Below, piece after piece: positions 27,365-39,800 of a stretch of DNA of 64,000 nt. Position 1 is the stretch's first letter, and every line of letters starts with the position of its first letter. The DNA is from Sapria himalayana (Eukaryota; Streptophyta; Magnoliopsida; Malpighiales; Rafflesiaceae). The stretch is taken from assembly GCA_029783825.1 (NCBI GenBank), contig JAREIK010018579.1, positions 28,297-92,296 on the forward strand, given 5' to 3'. The translations under genes and the position numbers were made by a program. The notes beneath the pieces were generated by a model. It was not told the DNA's origin. It searched no databases and saw nothing but the letters and a program-made list of their open reading frames with translations.

Positions 27365-27936
27365 TGTTAGGGAATTGTGCTTCCATGGTAGTGAGATAGA
27401 GATACAGAAACACAAAACAATAGAAAAACATGCAATATATATATCACAATTCAGCAACCATCCATGATAGAATCAAAAAATGAGAAATAAACACCGAAAA
27501 TAACATGGTTCGCTAGTCGCTCAGTACGACTAGCTAAATCCACCAGAAAATGCTCTTGCGTTACCGATTAAACCAACAGAAAAATCTTACAATATGCAAC
27601 ACACTAAATAGTCGTGCTAAATCACACAGAGAGAAGAGAGAGAGACAATAAATAGTTCCACCCGTCCAAAAACAGCCACCGAAAATAAAATTATAAAACA
27701 TTTTATATTTAAATTTTTCTCGATTCATTTAACCGGAGCGGGTCGGATAATGAGATGGGTCAGGTTCTACTCCAATTTCGGCTTGCTGTCCGGTAAGCAA
27801 GACCTCCGTTATTGTGCTACTAATGCATCCCTGTCCTCTTAATATTTCCTTTCCTGCACTTACATGAAAATATTAAAAAAGAAGAAATATTTGTCTATAC
27901 AAACAGATTATCAAAAAATAAATTACATATACAGCA
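27365..27936 (+). mobile_element. Solo LTR (copia-like), copy 2, canonical ends
   Basis: This 572-bp LTR starts TGTTAGGGAATTGTGC and ends ATATACAGCA (TG...CA), with perfect ATAAT target duplications at 27360-27364 and 27937-27941. It is the inverted counterpart of 271-840 and lies in the same monomer position. Unfilled versions of the site, with a single ATAAT or a one-base variant, are at 35116-35120, 44309-44313 and near 51871. Recognisable segments include a CT-rich/AG-rich stretch at about 27627-27648 and a TACGAC/GTCGTA-containing region near 27510-27545. No coding region is present. Confidence 0.88.
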
Positions 27937-30398
27937 ATAATAAATCTTAAATCTCATTTTAATTTGTATTCATTATGATTTTAAATATTAATATTACATA
28001 TTTATTAGTTTAATTTTTACATAAATATTAATTATAAAATAAATAATTAGACAGACAAATATAACATTAATAATTTACTTTAAAAAATATATATATTTTA
28101 TAAAAATAAGTAAAAATTTAAAAACAAAAATTATTATTTAGTAATAAATTTACATGATTTTGAATCAGTTTAGGTTTTGTAATTATTTTTTAATTTATAT
28201 CTATCATATTAATAATAGTTTATTAATTTATTTTTTGATAATTGATATCATATCTATCAATAAAATTATTTATAATTAGTTTATATTATATATAATTATA
28301 ATGATTATTATTACTAAATATTTTATTCACATTTAAAAAAATTTTAAAATTATAATATTTTCAAATGTTATAACCTTTGAAAATGTGAAAAAATAACAAA
28401 GATAATTTTTTTGTTATTTAATTGTTTAAATAAATCTTATAAACCACTAAATGCCTAAATACTTAAATCAATAACTTTTAAATCTCGAAAACCCTAAATA
28501 GATAATCATTTTAAACCGGTATACCCTAAATAATAAATAATAAATCTCAATATTATTTATTTCATTATAATTTAAAATATTCATTTTAATTATTTATTTC
28601 TATTTTTATATAATTATTAATTACAGAATAAATTGAGTTAGACAAATATAATTTATATAATTATTTTTCATCAAAAAAATTTAGATAAACTTTTAAAAAG
28701 AAAAAAAATTAATAACAAAAAATTATTATATAGTAATATATTTTGCTTTGTTTATGAATCATTTTAGGTTTTGTAATTATATTTAAACTGATATCTATCT
28801 TATTAATAATAGATTATTAATTTATTCTTTGATCATTATTAGAATATTTATCAATAAAAATAATTATATTGAATTTATATGATATATAAATATAATGATT
28901 ATTATAACTAAATATTGTATTCACTTTTGAAAAAAATTTAAAAATTATTATATTTTCAAAGGTTATAACCTTTGAAAATATCAAAAAATAAAAAAAATAA
29001 ATTTTTTGATATTTTTTTTAAATAACACCTATAAATCACTAAATGCATGCACAGTTAAATCAGTAAACTCCTAAACCCCGTAATGCTAAAATACATAAAC
29101 CATTAAACCTCTATATACTACTTAATTATTAATAAATCTAATTTTTAATTCTATTTATTATAATATTAAATATTCATTTTAATTATTTATTACTTTATTT
29201 TTATAGAAATATTTATTACAAAATAAATTATGAGTGCGACAAATATAATTATAAAAATATATATGTTTATAAAAGAAGTAAAAATTTAAAAATTGTTATC
29301 CAGAAATATATTTTACTATAATTTTGAATCTTGGTTTTGTAATTATTTTTTAATTAATATCTATCGTAATATCAATAGTTTGTAAATTTAATTTTGATCA
29401 TTATTATAATCTATATCAATAAAATCGTTTATATTAAATTTATATGATATATAATTATTAATATTATTATAACTAAGTCTTGTATTCACATTTCAAAAAA
29501 TTTTAAATATTATTAAACTTTCAAAGGTATAACCTATGAAAATGATAAAAAATTATTGAATTTTTTTTTGATATTTTATTTTTTAAATAAAACATATAAA
29601 CCACTAAAAGCCTAAAAACATAAATCACAAAAATCCTAAATGAAAAAACCTCTAAATACTTAATCCATTAAACTGGTATACATTAATAATAATTCATAAA
29701 TCTCATTTTAAATTTTATTCAGTATAATTTTAAATTTTTATTTTAAATATTTATCAGTTTATTTTTATAGAAATATTAATTACAAAATAAATTATTAGTG
29801 AGAAATATATAATTTAAATTAAACCGGTATCCCTAAATAATAAGTAATAAATCTCATTTTTTTTATTATAATTTTAAATATTCATTTTAATTATTTATTT
29901 GTTTATTTTTATAAATATATTTATTACAGAATAAATTATGAGTTAGACGAATATAATTTATATAAATTATTATTCATCAAAAAAATATACATAAACTTTT
30001 TAAAAGAAAAAAAAATTCAAAACAAAAAATTATTATATATTAATATATTTTGCTCTGCTTCTAAATCATTTTAGGTTTTGTAATTATATTTTAATTGATA
30101 TCTATCTTATTAATAATAGATTATTAATTTATTTTTTGATTATTATTAAAATATTTATCAATAAAATTGTTTTTAATGAATTTATATGATATATAAATAA
30201 ATAATTATTATAGCTAAATATTATATTTACATTTGAAAATAATTTAAAAATTATTATATCTTTAAAGGTTATCATCTTTGAAAATGAGATAAAATCACAA
30301 AAATAAATTTTTGTTTATTTTTATTGTTTATATAAAACCTATAAACTACTAAATGCCTAAACGCTTAAATCATTAAACTCCTAAACCTCAAAACCATT

Positions 30399-30441
30399 AA
30401 ATACTTAGACATTTAAACCATCTTTAAAGGTCTAAGTATTT
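30399..30441. repeat. Short-loop hairpin in the reverse array, copy 1
   Basis: The left arm AAATACTTAGACATTTAAA (30399-30417) and right arm (30423-30441) are complementary at 18 of 19 positions around a 5-base loop CCATC. The left arm is the end of an octamer run; the right arm is an inverted copy of it. The adjoining monomer is rearranged and short (core spacing about 380 bp). Confidence 0.85.
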
Positions 30442-32611
30442 ATAAATAATATATAAATATCTATCAAATAATAATAGTTTATTAATTTATTTATTGATCA
30501 TTATTATATTTATATTTATATTTAGTTTATTAATACCTATCAATAAAATTGTTTATTTTTAATTTACATGATATATAATTAGTACGTTTATTATAACTAA
30601 ATATTGTATTCACATTTGAAAAAAATATAAAAAATATTATATTTATAAAGATTATAACCTTTAAAATTGATAAAAAATTTGAAAAATAATTTTTTTGTTA
30701 TTTCATTATTTAAATATTACATATAAACTACTAAATGCCTAAACACTTAAATCACTAAACTCGTAAACTTTTAAATACTTAAACCATTAAACTGGTTTAC
30801 CTAAATAAGTAGTCATTAATCTCATTTTTATTTCTATACATTATAATTTTAATATTCATTTTAATTATTTATTAGTTTATTTTTATAGAAATATTAATTG
30901 CAAAATAAAATTATGAATGAGACATAAATAATTTAAATAATTTATCTTCATCAAAAAAATTTATAAGCTTATAAAAAGAAACAAAAATTTAAAAATAAAA
31001 AATTATTATTTAGTAATATATTTTACTTTGATTTTAAATCGTTTTATGTTTTGCAAATATATTTTATTTAATATCTATCATATTAATAATAGTTTATTAA
31101 TCTATTTTATTATAAATATTATAATATCGATCAATAAAATTATTTATATTGAATTTACATGATATTTAATTTTTATGATTATTATAATTAAATATTATAT
31201 TAACATTTGAAAAAAAAATTAAAAATTATAATATTTTCAATGGTTATAATCGTGAAAATGAGAAAAAATCATAAAAATAATTTTTTTGTTATTTAATTAT
31301 TTAAATAAAACCTATAAACCACAAAATACCTAAATACTTAAATTACTCAACTTCTAAACCCTGATATTGCTGAACCACACACACATAGCGACGGAGCACA
31401 GTACACACGTGCACATATTCTCATCAATTTTGGTGTAGCAATTAGAGGTGCCAGCAAGTCCTGGAATGAGCCAGAAGTATGGGCCACCAGCTTGTAGAGG
31501 GCCCCACTAGCAAGCTGGGATGATAACATTCAGACAACTGACGAGATCGAGCAAAGTGGTCGAGAGTAAACCCAGGAGTAGCTAGGAATGGGCCAACTAG
31601 CCCTATCAGGCAGCATAGAGGGCCACCGAACTGTCGCCCAATAGGAGTAGTGGGTAATCCATGATTAATTGGAGAGCTGGCAAAATCCGAAGCATCACGA
31701 AGCAGGGCCAGTAAGCAATAAAGTCCAGACCAGCCATACGGGAGCGAAATATTCAAACTTGTAGTTTATGTTTGTAATCTTATTTTTTTTTGGACATTGT
31801 ATACACCATGTACTTGTAGAGATGGATCATGACATACTCACACACACAATCTTGTCTATTCTCTATGTAGCATGCAAAGAGGGCAACTGGAACCATGAGT
31901 ATCTCTAAGTGGGGCCCACTAATGTATTTTGTAAATACACATTAGGTGATGCTACACTCCCGAAAGTAGAAGACCCATCTTTATAGCATTTTGTAATTTT
32001 ACTTGTTTTCTAGCTTGGTTGTATGCGTAGATAATTAGACTATGAGATGGACCTCATCACACATGCGCACCGATGCATGCATATTTTTTGATATTTTGTC
32101 GGTGCAATATACCGCCACTTCTTGGAGCTCGAGGAGGAATCATTTTAACCCACTAGATAGTCTTTTGCGGATCATTGGAGCAAAAGAATGTGAAATTCAG
32201 AGGTGAGAATGAATTGACAAAGTGCAGTAGATATGGACTTGTGGATTTATGGGTATTCAATTTTACATTTATTTCATTCATAGCAATGACATAGGCAAAT
32301 GCTTGATGCTGCATGTCACACACATCCACAATCATATATTTGCATAGTTTTAATATGGTGCATCATTCAGGTTCCTCCAAAAGGCTTTGAAAAATCCGAA
32401 TGGAAAGGATTCAGTGCGCATAATGACTCAATGCCAACTCTGAAGTTCGGGAATGCCAAGTGATTTCAGTTGTATTCATATGCTTGGAATTATTAGGCAT
32501 TATGTTTTTTTATGCATTTTATGCATAGAATCATTAAGGTCCATAAATTTGGTGGCATGGCCTAAATTAGTCAGCTTTTTAGTCTCTTGTAATTTGTGTG
32601 CCTAAATGATA

Positions 32612-32649
32612 AATAAAGTGAGTATTTTCCAAAAAAAAAACAAAAAAAA
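32612..32649 (+). other. AATAAA signal and poly-A stretch, block copy 1
   Basis: AATAAA at 32612-32617 is followed 13 bases later by an A-rich tract starting at 32631 and broken by one C. The preceding TGTGTGCCTAAATGAT and this spacing look like the 3' end of a plant mRNA. The tract could be a retroposed tail or simple A-rich DNA. The same arrangement is at 48091-48128 and 61536-61571. Confidence 0.55.
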
Positions 32650-32745
32650 CCATAAACCCTAAACTTTAAATCCTAAACTTACACCATAAACTATAACCCT
32701 AATCCATAAACCCTAAATCCTAAATCCTAAATCAAATGACTAATT
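32650..32745. repeat. Telomere-like CCCTAAA stretch, block copy 1
   Basis: Degenerate heptamer-like units follow the poly-A directly: CATAAACCCTAAACTTTAAA, ATCCTAAAC, CTATAACCCTAATCCATAAA, CCCTAAATCCTAAATCCTAA. This is the plant telomere motif with decay, an interstitial remnant and not a functional telomere. The strand register matches the C-rich strand of the octamer runs in the surrounding reverse array. Confidence 0.7.
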
Positions 32746-32779
32746 GTTAAATTTAAATTGAAATTCACAACTTTTAGGA

Positions 32780-33260
32780 ATGTCACAAATTTATCTTTTT
32801 GTATATGTAACACAAAGTCATGACTCAAGGGGTGAGTTATGGATTCACTCTCTTTCTTGCTTTAGATTATTGTAGCATTAGCAATGGTCATGATTGTATA
32901 TTTGTCTCTAGAACACAAAATCATATCGATCGAGAATATGCCATAACTTGTGTCTCTCTGTTGAACATATTGTTATGGCACTAAGAATGATCATGAATAC
33001 ATATTTAATCACTATAATACTGGGTCACAGTATTGGATATGATCATAGCTTGTGCATTTTATCTTTATATTGCAAAGTTATTGCACTAGGAATGATTGTA
33101 ACTTTGAACATTCCTCAAGAGCAAAAGTCATGACCCTAGAAATAGTTAAAGCTAGAGTACTACTCTTTATAACTTTCTATAGCTAAATTCTTGGGATTGG
33201 AAATATCACTATGGCTTTTTCCTTTGATTTGTGACCTCAAGTGTCAATATGCAAGACTAA
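32780..33260. repeat. Degenerate ~52-bp tandem repeat, block copy 1
   Basis: Units begin with CAT/TAT/CAC followed by a GCACTAGGAATGATCAT-like segment and end in a ...AAAGT or ...AAGT motif. Starts lie near 32820 (CATGACTCAAGGGG), 32872 (TAGCATTAGCAATGGTCATG), 32922 (CATATCGATCGAGAATATGC), 32971 (TATGGCACTAAGAATGATCA), 33025 (CACAGTATTGGATATGATCA), 33078 (TATTGCACTAGGAATGATTG), 33129 (CATGACCCTAGAAATAGTTA) and near 33190 (TCTTGGGATTGGAAATATCA). Conservation between adjacent units is weak. Short reading frames here result from the repeat and are not counted as genes. Confidence 0.6.
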
Positions 33261-33803
33261 TATTTTGAGCAATGATTAAGACCTTTTATACATTTGAATA
33301 TGATTCATTTACACCTTTTGGGTATTGTGAGCTTGTATACATAACTCATTTAATATAAAAAGAAAGAAATGATTATATTCGTATCCATCAGGATATAAAA
33401 AAAGGCTTAGACATGCCAATAAATAAATTTTTTGATTCTTATTGAAAGAGAGCCCATACTTCTTGCCCTGACTCAAACCGCCCAGGGGATAGTTTGTTAT
33501 AAAGGCTACAAGGTGGTTTTTTTTTTAGGAGAACAATGTTTTAAAAAAATTGCTGAGTGTGTGCATGAGAGATATTTTAGAAGAAATTACAATAATCAAT
33601 ATAAATAGCATCCTCAACAACTAGCTATTTCAACACATAGGGTTACAACTTTGGTTTAGTCTGTTAGCATACATGAGTCAAATTACCTTTGATAGCCCAG
33701 TGATTCAACATCAAATATGATGAGACATAATAGAGTTAAAGTAAAAGCTCCTATTATTTTGGTTAGAGCCTTAACAATCATTTTAGAGTTAAGAGAGTAA
33801 CAA

Positions 33804-36800
33804 AATAAATTATTTTAATTATTCAGTATAATTTTAATTTTTATTTTAATTATTTATCTGTTTATTTTTATAAAATATTAATTAAAAAATAAATTATTAG
33901 TAAGACAGATCTAATTTAAATTAAATCGGTATATCCTAAATAATAATGAATAAAACTTATTCTTTTTTCATTATAATTTTAAATATTCAAATTTAAGTAT
34001 TTATTTGTTTATTTTATATAAATATTAATTACAAATAAATTATGAGTTACACAAATATAATTTATATAAATTATTTTTCATCAAAATAATATAGATAAAC
34101 TTTTTAAAAGAAAAAAAAATTCAAAACAAAAAATTATTATATAGTAATATATTTTGCTTTGCTTCTGAATCATTTTAGGTTTTGTAATTATATTATAATT
34201 GATATCTATCTTATTAATAATAGATTATTAATTTATTTTTTGATCATTATTAGAATATTTATCAATAAAATTTGTTATATTGAATTTATATGATATATAA
34301 ATATAATGATTATTATAACTAAATATTATATTCACTTTTAAAAAAAATTTAAAAATTATTTATTTTCAAAGGTTATAACCTTAAAAAATGAGAAAAAAAT
34401 AATAAAAATAATTTTTTGTTATTTCATTTTTTAAATAAAACCTATAGATCATTAAATGCTTACTTACTTAAATCAGTAAGCTCATAAATTTCGAAACCCC
34501 TAAATACATAAACCTTTTAATAGCTATATATTACTTAATAAATAATAAATCTCATTTTTATTTCTATTTATTATAATTTTAAATATTCATTTTAATTATT
34601 TATAGTTTAATTTTATAGAAAAATTAATTACAAAATAAATTTCGAGTTAGACAAATATTATTTAAATAATTTATTTTAATAAAAAAAATATATCCTTATA
34701 AAAAGAAGAATTATTTTAAAAATTAAATATTATTATTTAGTAATATATTTTCATTTGATTTTGAATCATTTTGTGTTATGTAAATATATTTTAATTAATA
34801 TTTATATTATTAATAAAAGTTTATTAATTTAATTTTTGATCATTATTATAATATCTCTCATTAAAATTATTTATATTGAATTTTAATGATATATAATTAT
34901 TAAGATTAATATAAGTAAACATTGTATTCACATTTGAAAAAATTTCAAAAATTTTTTTATTTTCAAAGATTATAGCCTTTGAAATTAAAAAAAGAATTTT
35001 AAATTTTTATTATATAAATAAAACCTATAAACCACTAAATGCATAAAAACATAAATTGCTAAACACCTAAAAGACAAAACTCAAAATAATAAACCATTAA
35101 ATCGGTATACCATATATAATAAATCATAAATCTCATTTTAATTTGTATTCATTATAATTTTAAATATTCATTTTAATTATTATTAGTTTATTTTTTATAC
35201 AAATATCAATCACAGAATAAATAATGAGTGAGTCAAATATAATTTAAAAATTTATTTTTAAAAATAATCTTATATAGAGAAGTAAAATTTTTAAACTATA
35301 AATTAAATTTAGTAATATATTTTACTTTGATTTGAATCATTATATATAGGTTTTGCAATTATATTTTAATTGCGATCAATCTTATTAATAATAGTTTATT
35401 AATTTATTATTTGATCTTTTTTATATTATCGAACAATAAAATTACTTATATTTAATTAAAATGTCTTATAATTCTTAAGTTATTATAACTAAATTATATT
35501 TACATTTGAAACATATTTAAAAATTATTCTATTTTCAAAGGTTATAACCTTCAAAAATGATAAAAAAATCACAAAAATAATTTTTTATTATTTTAATATT
35601 TAAATAAAACTTATAAACCACTAAATGCCTAAACATTTAAATCTCTAGAATCCTAAACACCAAAACCCCCTAAATACTTAAACCATTAAACCTAAATAAC
35701 CTAATAATAAATTATATATCTCATTTTTATTTATATTCATTATAATTTTAAATATTCATTTATTTATTTTTAGTTTATTTTATAGAAAATATTAATTAAA
35801 AAATAAATAATGACTGAGATAGATATAATTTAAATAAATTATTTTTTATGAAAAAAAATAAGCTTATAAAAATAAACAAAATTTCAAAAATTTAAATTTT
35901 ATTTAGTAATATAATTTACTTTGATTTTGAATTATTTTGGGTTCTGCAAATATATTTTAATTAATATCTATCTTATTAATAATAGTTTATTAATTTATTT
36001 TTTGATTATTTTATAATATATATTAATACATTTTTTTACATTGAATCTACAACAAATATAATTATTAAGATTATTATAAATAAGTATTATATTCATATTT
36101 TAGAAAGATTAAACAATTATTATATTTTTAAAGGTTATAACCTTGAAAATCACTAAAATTCATAAAAATAATTTTTTTGTTATTTTCATTGATTAAATAA
36201 ACCTATAAACATGAAAATGTGTAAACATATAAATCAATAAACTCTTTAACCCCAAAACCACCAAAAAACATTAAACAATTAAATACTTATACCTTAAATA
36301 TATATTATAAATTCATTTTATTAGTATTCATTATAATTTTAAATATACATTTTAATTATTAATTAGTTTAATTTTATAGAAATATAATTAAAAAATAAAT
36401 TATAGTGAGACAAATATAATTTAAATAATTTATTTTTCATCATAAATATATAGGCTTATAAATGGATACAAAAATTTAAAAATTTAAAATTAATATTAGT
36501 AAAATATTTCACGTTGATTTTGAGTCATTTTAGGTTTTGCAAATATATTTTATACAATATTTATCTTATTAATAATTGGTTATTACTTTTTTATGATCAT
36601 TATTATAATAAATATCAATAAAATAGTTTATATTGAATTTATATGATATATAATTATTATGATTGTTATAACTTCATATTGTATTCACTTTTCAAAAAAA
36701 AATTTAAAAATTATTATATTTTCAAAGGTAACCTTCAAAAATGCGAAAAAATAACAAAAATAAATTTTTTGTTATTTTATTTTTTATATAAAACCTATAA

Positions 36801-39800
36801 ACCACTAAATGACTAAATACTAAAATGACTAAACTCCTAAACCCAAAGCCCATAAATACTTAAACATTAAATTAGTATAGTCTAAATAATAAATGATAAA
36901 ATCTCAGTTTTATTAGTAATTCATTATAATTTTAAATATTCATTTTAATTATTTATCAGTTTATTTTTATAGAAATATTAATTACAAAATAAATTATTAG
37001 TGGGACATATATAATTTAAATAATTTATTTTTCATAAAAAAATGCTTATAAAACAGAGGAAAATTTTTTTAAATAAAAATTTTATTTAAATACTATATCG
37101 TATTTTGATTTTGAATCATTTTAGATTTTACAATTATATTTAATTTATATCATTCATATAAATACAAGTTTATTAATTTTTTTATTGATCATTATTATAA
37201 TATCTATCAATAAAATTATTTATCTTGAGTTTCATTATATATAATTATTAAGATTATTATAACTAGATATTATATTCACATTTAAAAAAATTAAAAATTA
37301 TTATATTTTCAAAGGTTACAACCTTCAAAAATTAAAAAAAATCAAAAAATTAATTTTTGTTTTTTCATTCATTAAATAAAAACTATGAATAACTAAAGGT
37401 CTAAACAATTAAATCACTAAACTCTTAAACCAAAAAACACCTAAATACTTAAACCATTAAACCGTTATATCCTGAATATAAATAATAAATCTAAATTTTA
37501 TTTCTATTCATTATAATTTTAAATATTCATTTTAATTATTTAGTAGTTTATTATTATAGAATTATAAATTACAAAATAAATTATGAGTAAGACAAATATA
37601 ATTTAAATAATTTATTTTTAAAAATAAAAATATGAAGTTATAAAAAAGAAAAACATTAAAAAAAATTATTATTTAGTAATATATTTTACTTTGATTTGAA
37701 TAAATTTAGATTTTGCAAATACTTTTTAAATAATAACTATTTTATTAATAATAGTTTATTAATTTATTTTTTGATCATAATTATAATATCTAGCAATACA
37801 ATTATTTATATTGAATTTAAATGAATTATAATTATGAAGATTATTATAAATAATATTATATTTACATTCGAAAAAAATTAAAAATTATTATATTTTCAAA
37901 GGATATAATCTCAAAAATTAGAAAAAATAATATAAATAAATTTTTTGCTATATCATTGTTTAAATAAAACTTATAAACCACTAAATGCTTAAACACTTAA
38001 ACATCTAAACTCCTAAACACAAAAGATCCCTAAATACTTAAACCTTTAAACTCCTAAACCTTAATATAATTTAAATAATTTATTAAATATTAATTACGAA
38101 ATAAATTATGAGCGATACAATATAATTTAAATAATTTATTTTTCATAAAAAAAATATAAGCTTATAAAAAGAAGCAAAAACTAAAAAACAAAAATTATTA
38201 TTTAGTAATAAATTTTACTTGGATTTTGAATAATTTTAGGTTTTGCAATTATATTTTAATTTATATCCATCATAATAATAATAACATATTAATTTATTTT
38301 TTGATAATTGATATCATATTATGAATAAAATTGTTTATATTTAGTTTATATTATATATATAATTATATGATTATTATTACTAAATATTGTATTCACCTTT
38401 GAAAATGAGAAAAAATATCAAAAATAATTTTTTTGTTATTTCATTGTTTAAACCAAACCAATAAACCACTTAATTCCTAAAAACATAAATCGCTAAAGTC
38501 ATTAACTGACAAAACCTCAAAATACTTAAAATATTAAACTAGTATACATTAATAATAATTCATAAATCTCATTTTAATTTTTATTCAGTATCATTTTAAA
38601 TTTTATTTTAATTATTTATCATTTATTTTTATTGAAATATTAATTACAAAATAAATTATTAGTGAGATAAATATAATTTAATATAAACTGTATACCCTAA
38701 ATAATAGAGAATAAATCTCATTTTTTTTCATTATAATTTTAATATTCATTTTATTATTTATTTGTTTATTTTTATATAAATATTAATAAAAAAATAAATT
38801 ATGAGTTAGACAAATATAATTTATATAAATTATTTTTATTCAAAAAAATATAGATAAACTTATTAAAAGAAAGAAAAAATTAAAAAAATTATTATATGGT
38901 AATATAATTTGCTTTGCTTCTAATCATTATAGGTTTTGTAATTATATTTTAATTGATATCTATCTTATTAATTATAGATTATTAATTTATTTTTTGATCA
39001 TTATTAGAATATTCATCATAATATTGTTAATAATGAATTTATATGATATATAAATATAATGTTTATTATAACTAAATATTGAATTCACATTTGAAAAAAA
39101 ATATAAAATTATTATATTTTCAAATGTTATAACCTTTGAAAATATCAAAAAATAATAAGAATTAATATTTTGTTATTTTAATTTTTAAATAAAACCTATA
39201 AACCACTAAATGCATATAAAGTTAAATCAATAAACTCTTAAAGCCCGTAATGCCTAAATACATAAACAATTAAACTATTATATACTACTGAGTAATTAAG
39301 AAATCTAATTTTATTTCAATTTATTATAATTTTAAATATTCATTTTAATTATTTATTAGTTTATTTTTATATAAATTTTTATTACAAAATAAATATGAGT
39401 GCGACAAATTTATTTTAATAATTATTTTTAATAAAAAAAAGATATATGCTTATAAAAGAAGTATAAATTTAAAAATTAAAAATATTTTCCAATAATATTT
39501 TTTAATTTAATTTTGAATCAATTTGGGTTTTGTAAATATTTTATAATTAATATCTATCTTATTATTACTAGTTTATTAATTTAATTTTTGATCATTATTA
39601 TAATATCTATCAATAAAATTGTTTATATTGAATTTATATGATATATAATTATTAAAATTATTATAACTAAATATTGTATTCACATTTCAAAAAATTTTAA
39701 ATATTATTATATTTTCAAATGTTATAACATATGAAAATGACAAAAAATTCCAAATTTTTTTTGTTATTTTATAGTTTAAATAAAACCTATAAACCACTAA

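Larger units (their letters stand above)
25796..31364 (-). repeat. Satellite array, reverse block 1
   Basis: About nine monomers in reverse orientation, with cores near 26050, 26640, 27215, 28372, 28966, 29533, 30275, 30650 and 31247. The 1160-bp gap between the second pair shrinks to about 583 bp once the solo LTR and its target duplication are removed. Read on the minus strand, 28250 down to 26100 matches 1-2160 of the forward array variant by variant. Octamers appear as CCTATAAACC, ACTAAATG, CCTAAAAA and so on. The block ends in a truncated monomer at ACCCTGATA, where the 2.4-kb block begins. Confidence 0.88.
31365..33803. repeat. 2.4-kb non-satellite block, copy 1
   Basis: The block is less AT-rich than the array and is shared, with the same flanking junctions, by 46835-49246 and 60292-62751. 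The first 400 bp is the most GC-rich. An mRNA-like 3' end follows at about 32580-32640, then telomere-like repeats, a degenerate ~52-bp tandem repeat, and a tail ending GAGAGTAACAAAA. No terminal inverted repeats, LTRs or target duplication are visible, and about 100 bp of monomer is missing at the insertion point. Frames of up to about 100 codons on the minus strand (31442-31756) match no protein I recognise and shift between copies. The origin is unknown; it may be a composite of captured genomic fragments. Confidence 0.85.

Noticed and set aside
31347..31756. GC-richer minus-strand frames in the 2.4-kb block (also 46762-47171 and 60456-60683)
   Set aside because: The shared residues reflect shared DNA. 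Frame-shifting indels between the three copies and lack of any recognised motif argue against a real protein.
32650..32745. True telomere
   Set aside because: The CCCTAAA units are few and degenerate and lie inside the block at an internal position, so this is an interstitial remnant.
32948..33133. Shared frame in copies 1 and 3 of the block (with 61832-62071; broken counterpart 48535-48774)
   Set aside because: It is built from the degenerate ~52-bp repeat and is disrupted in copy 2; the similarity is explained by recent duplication.
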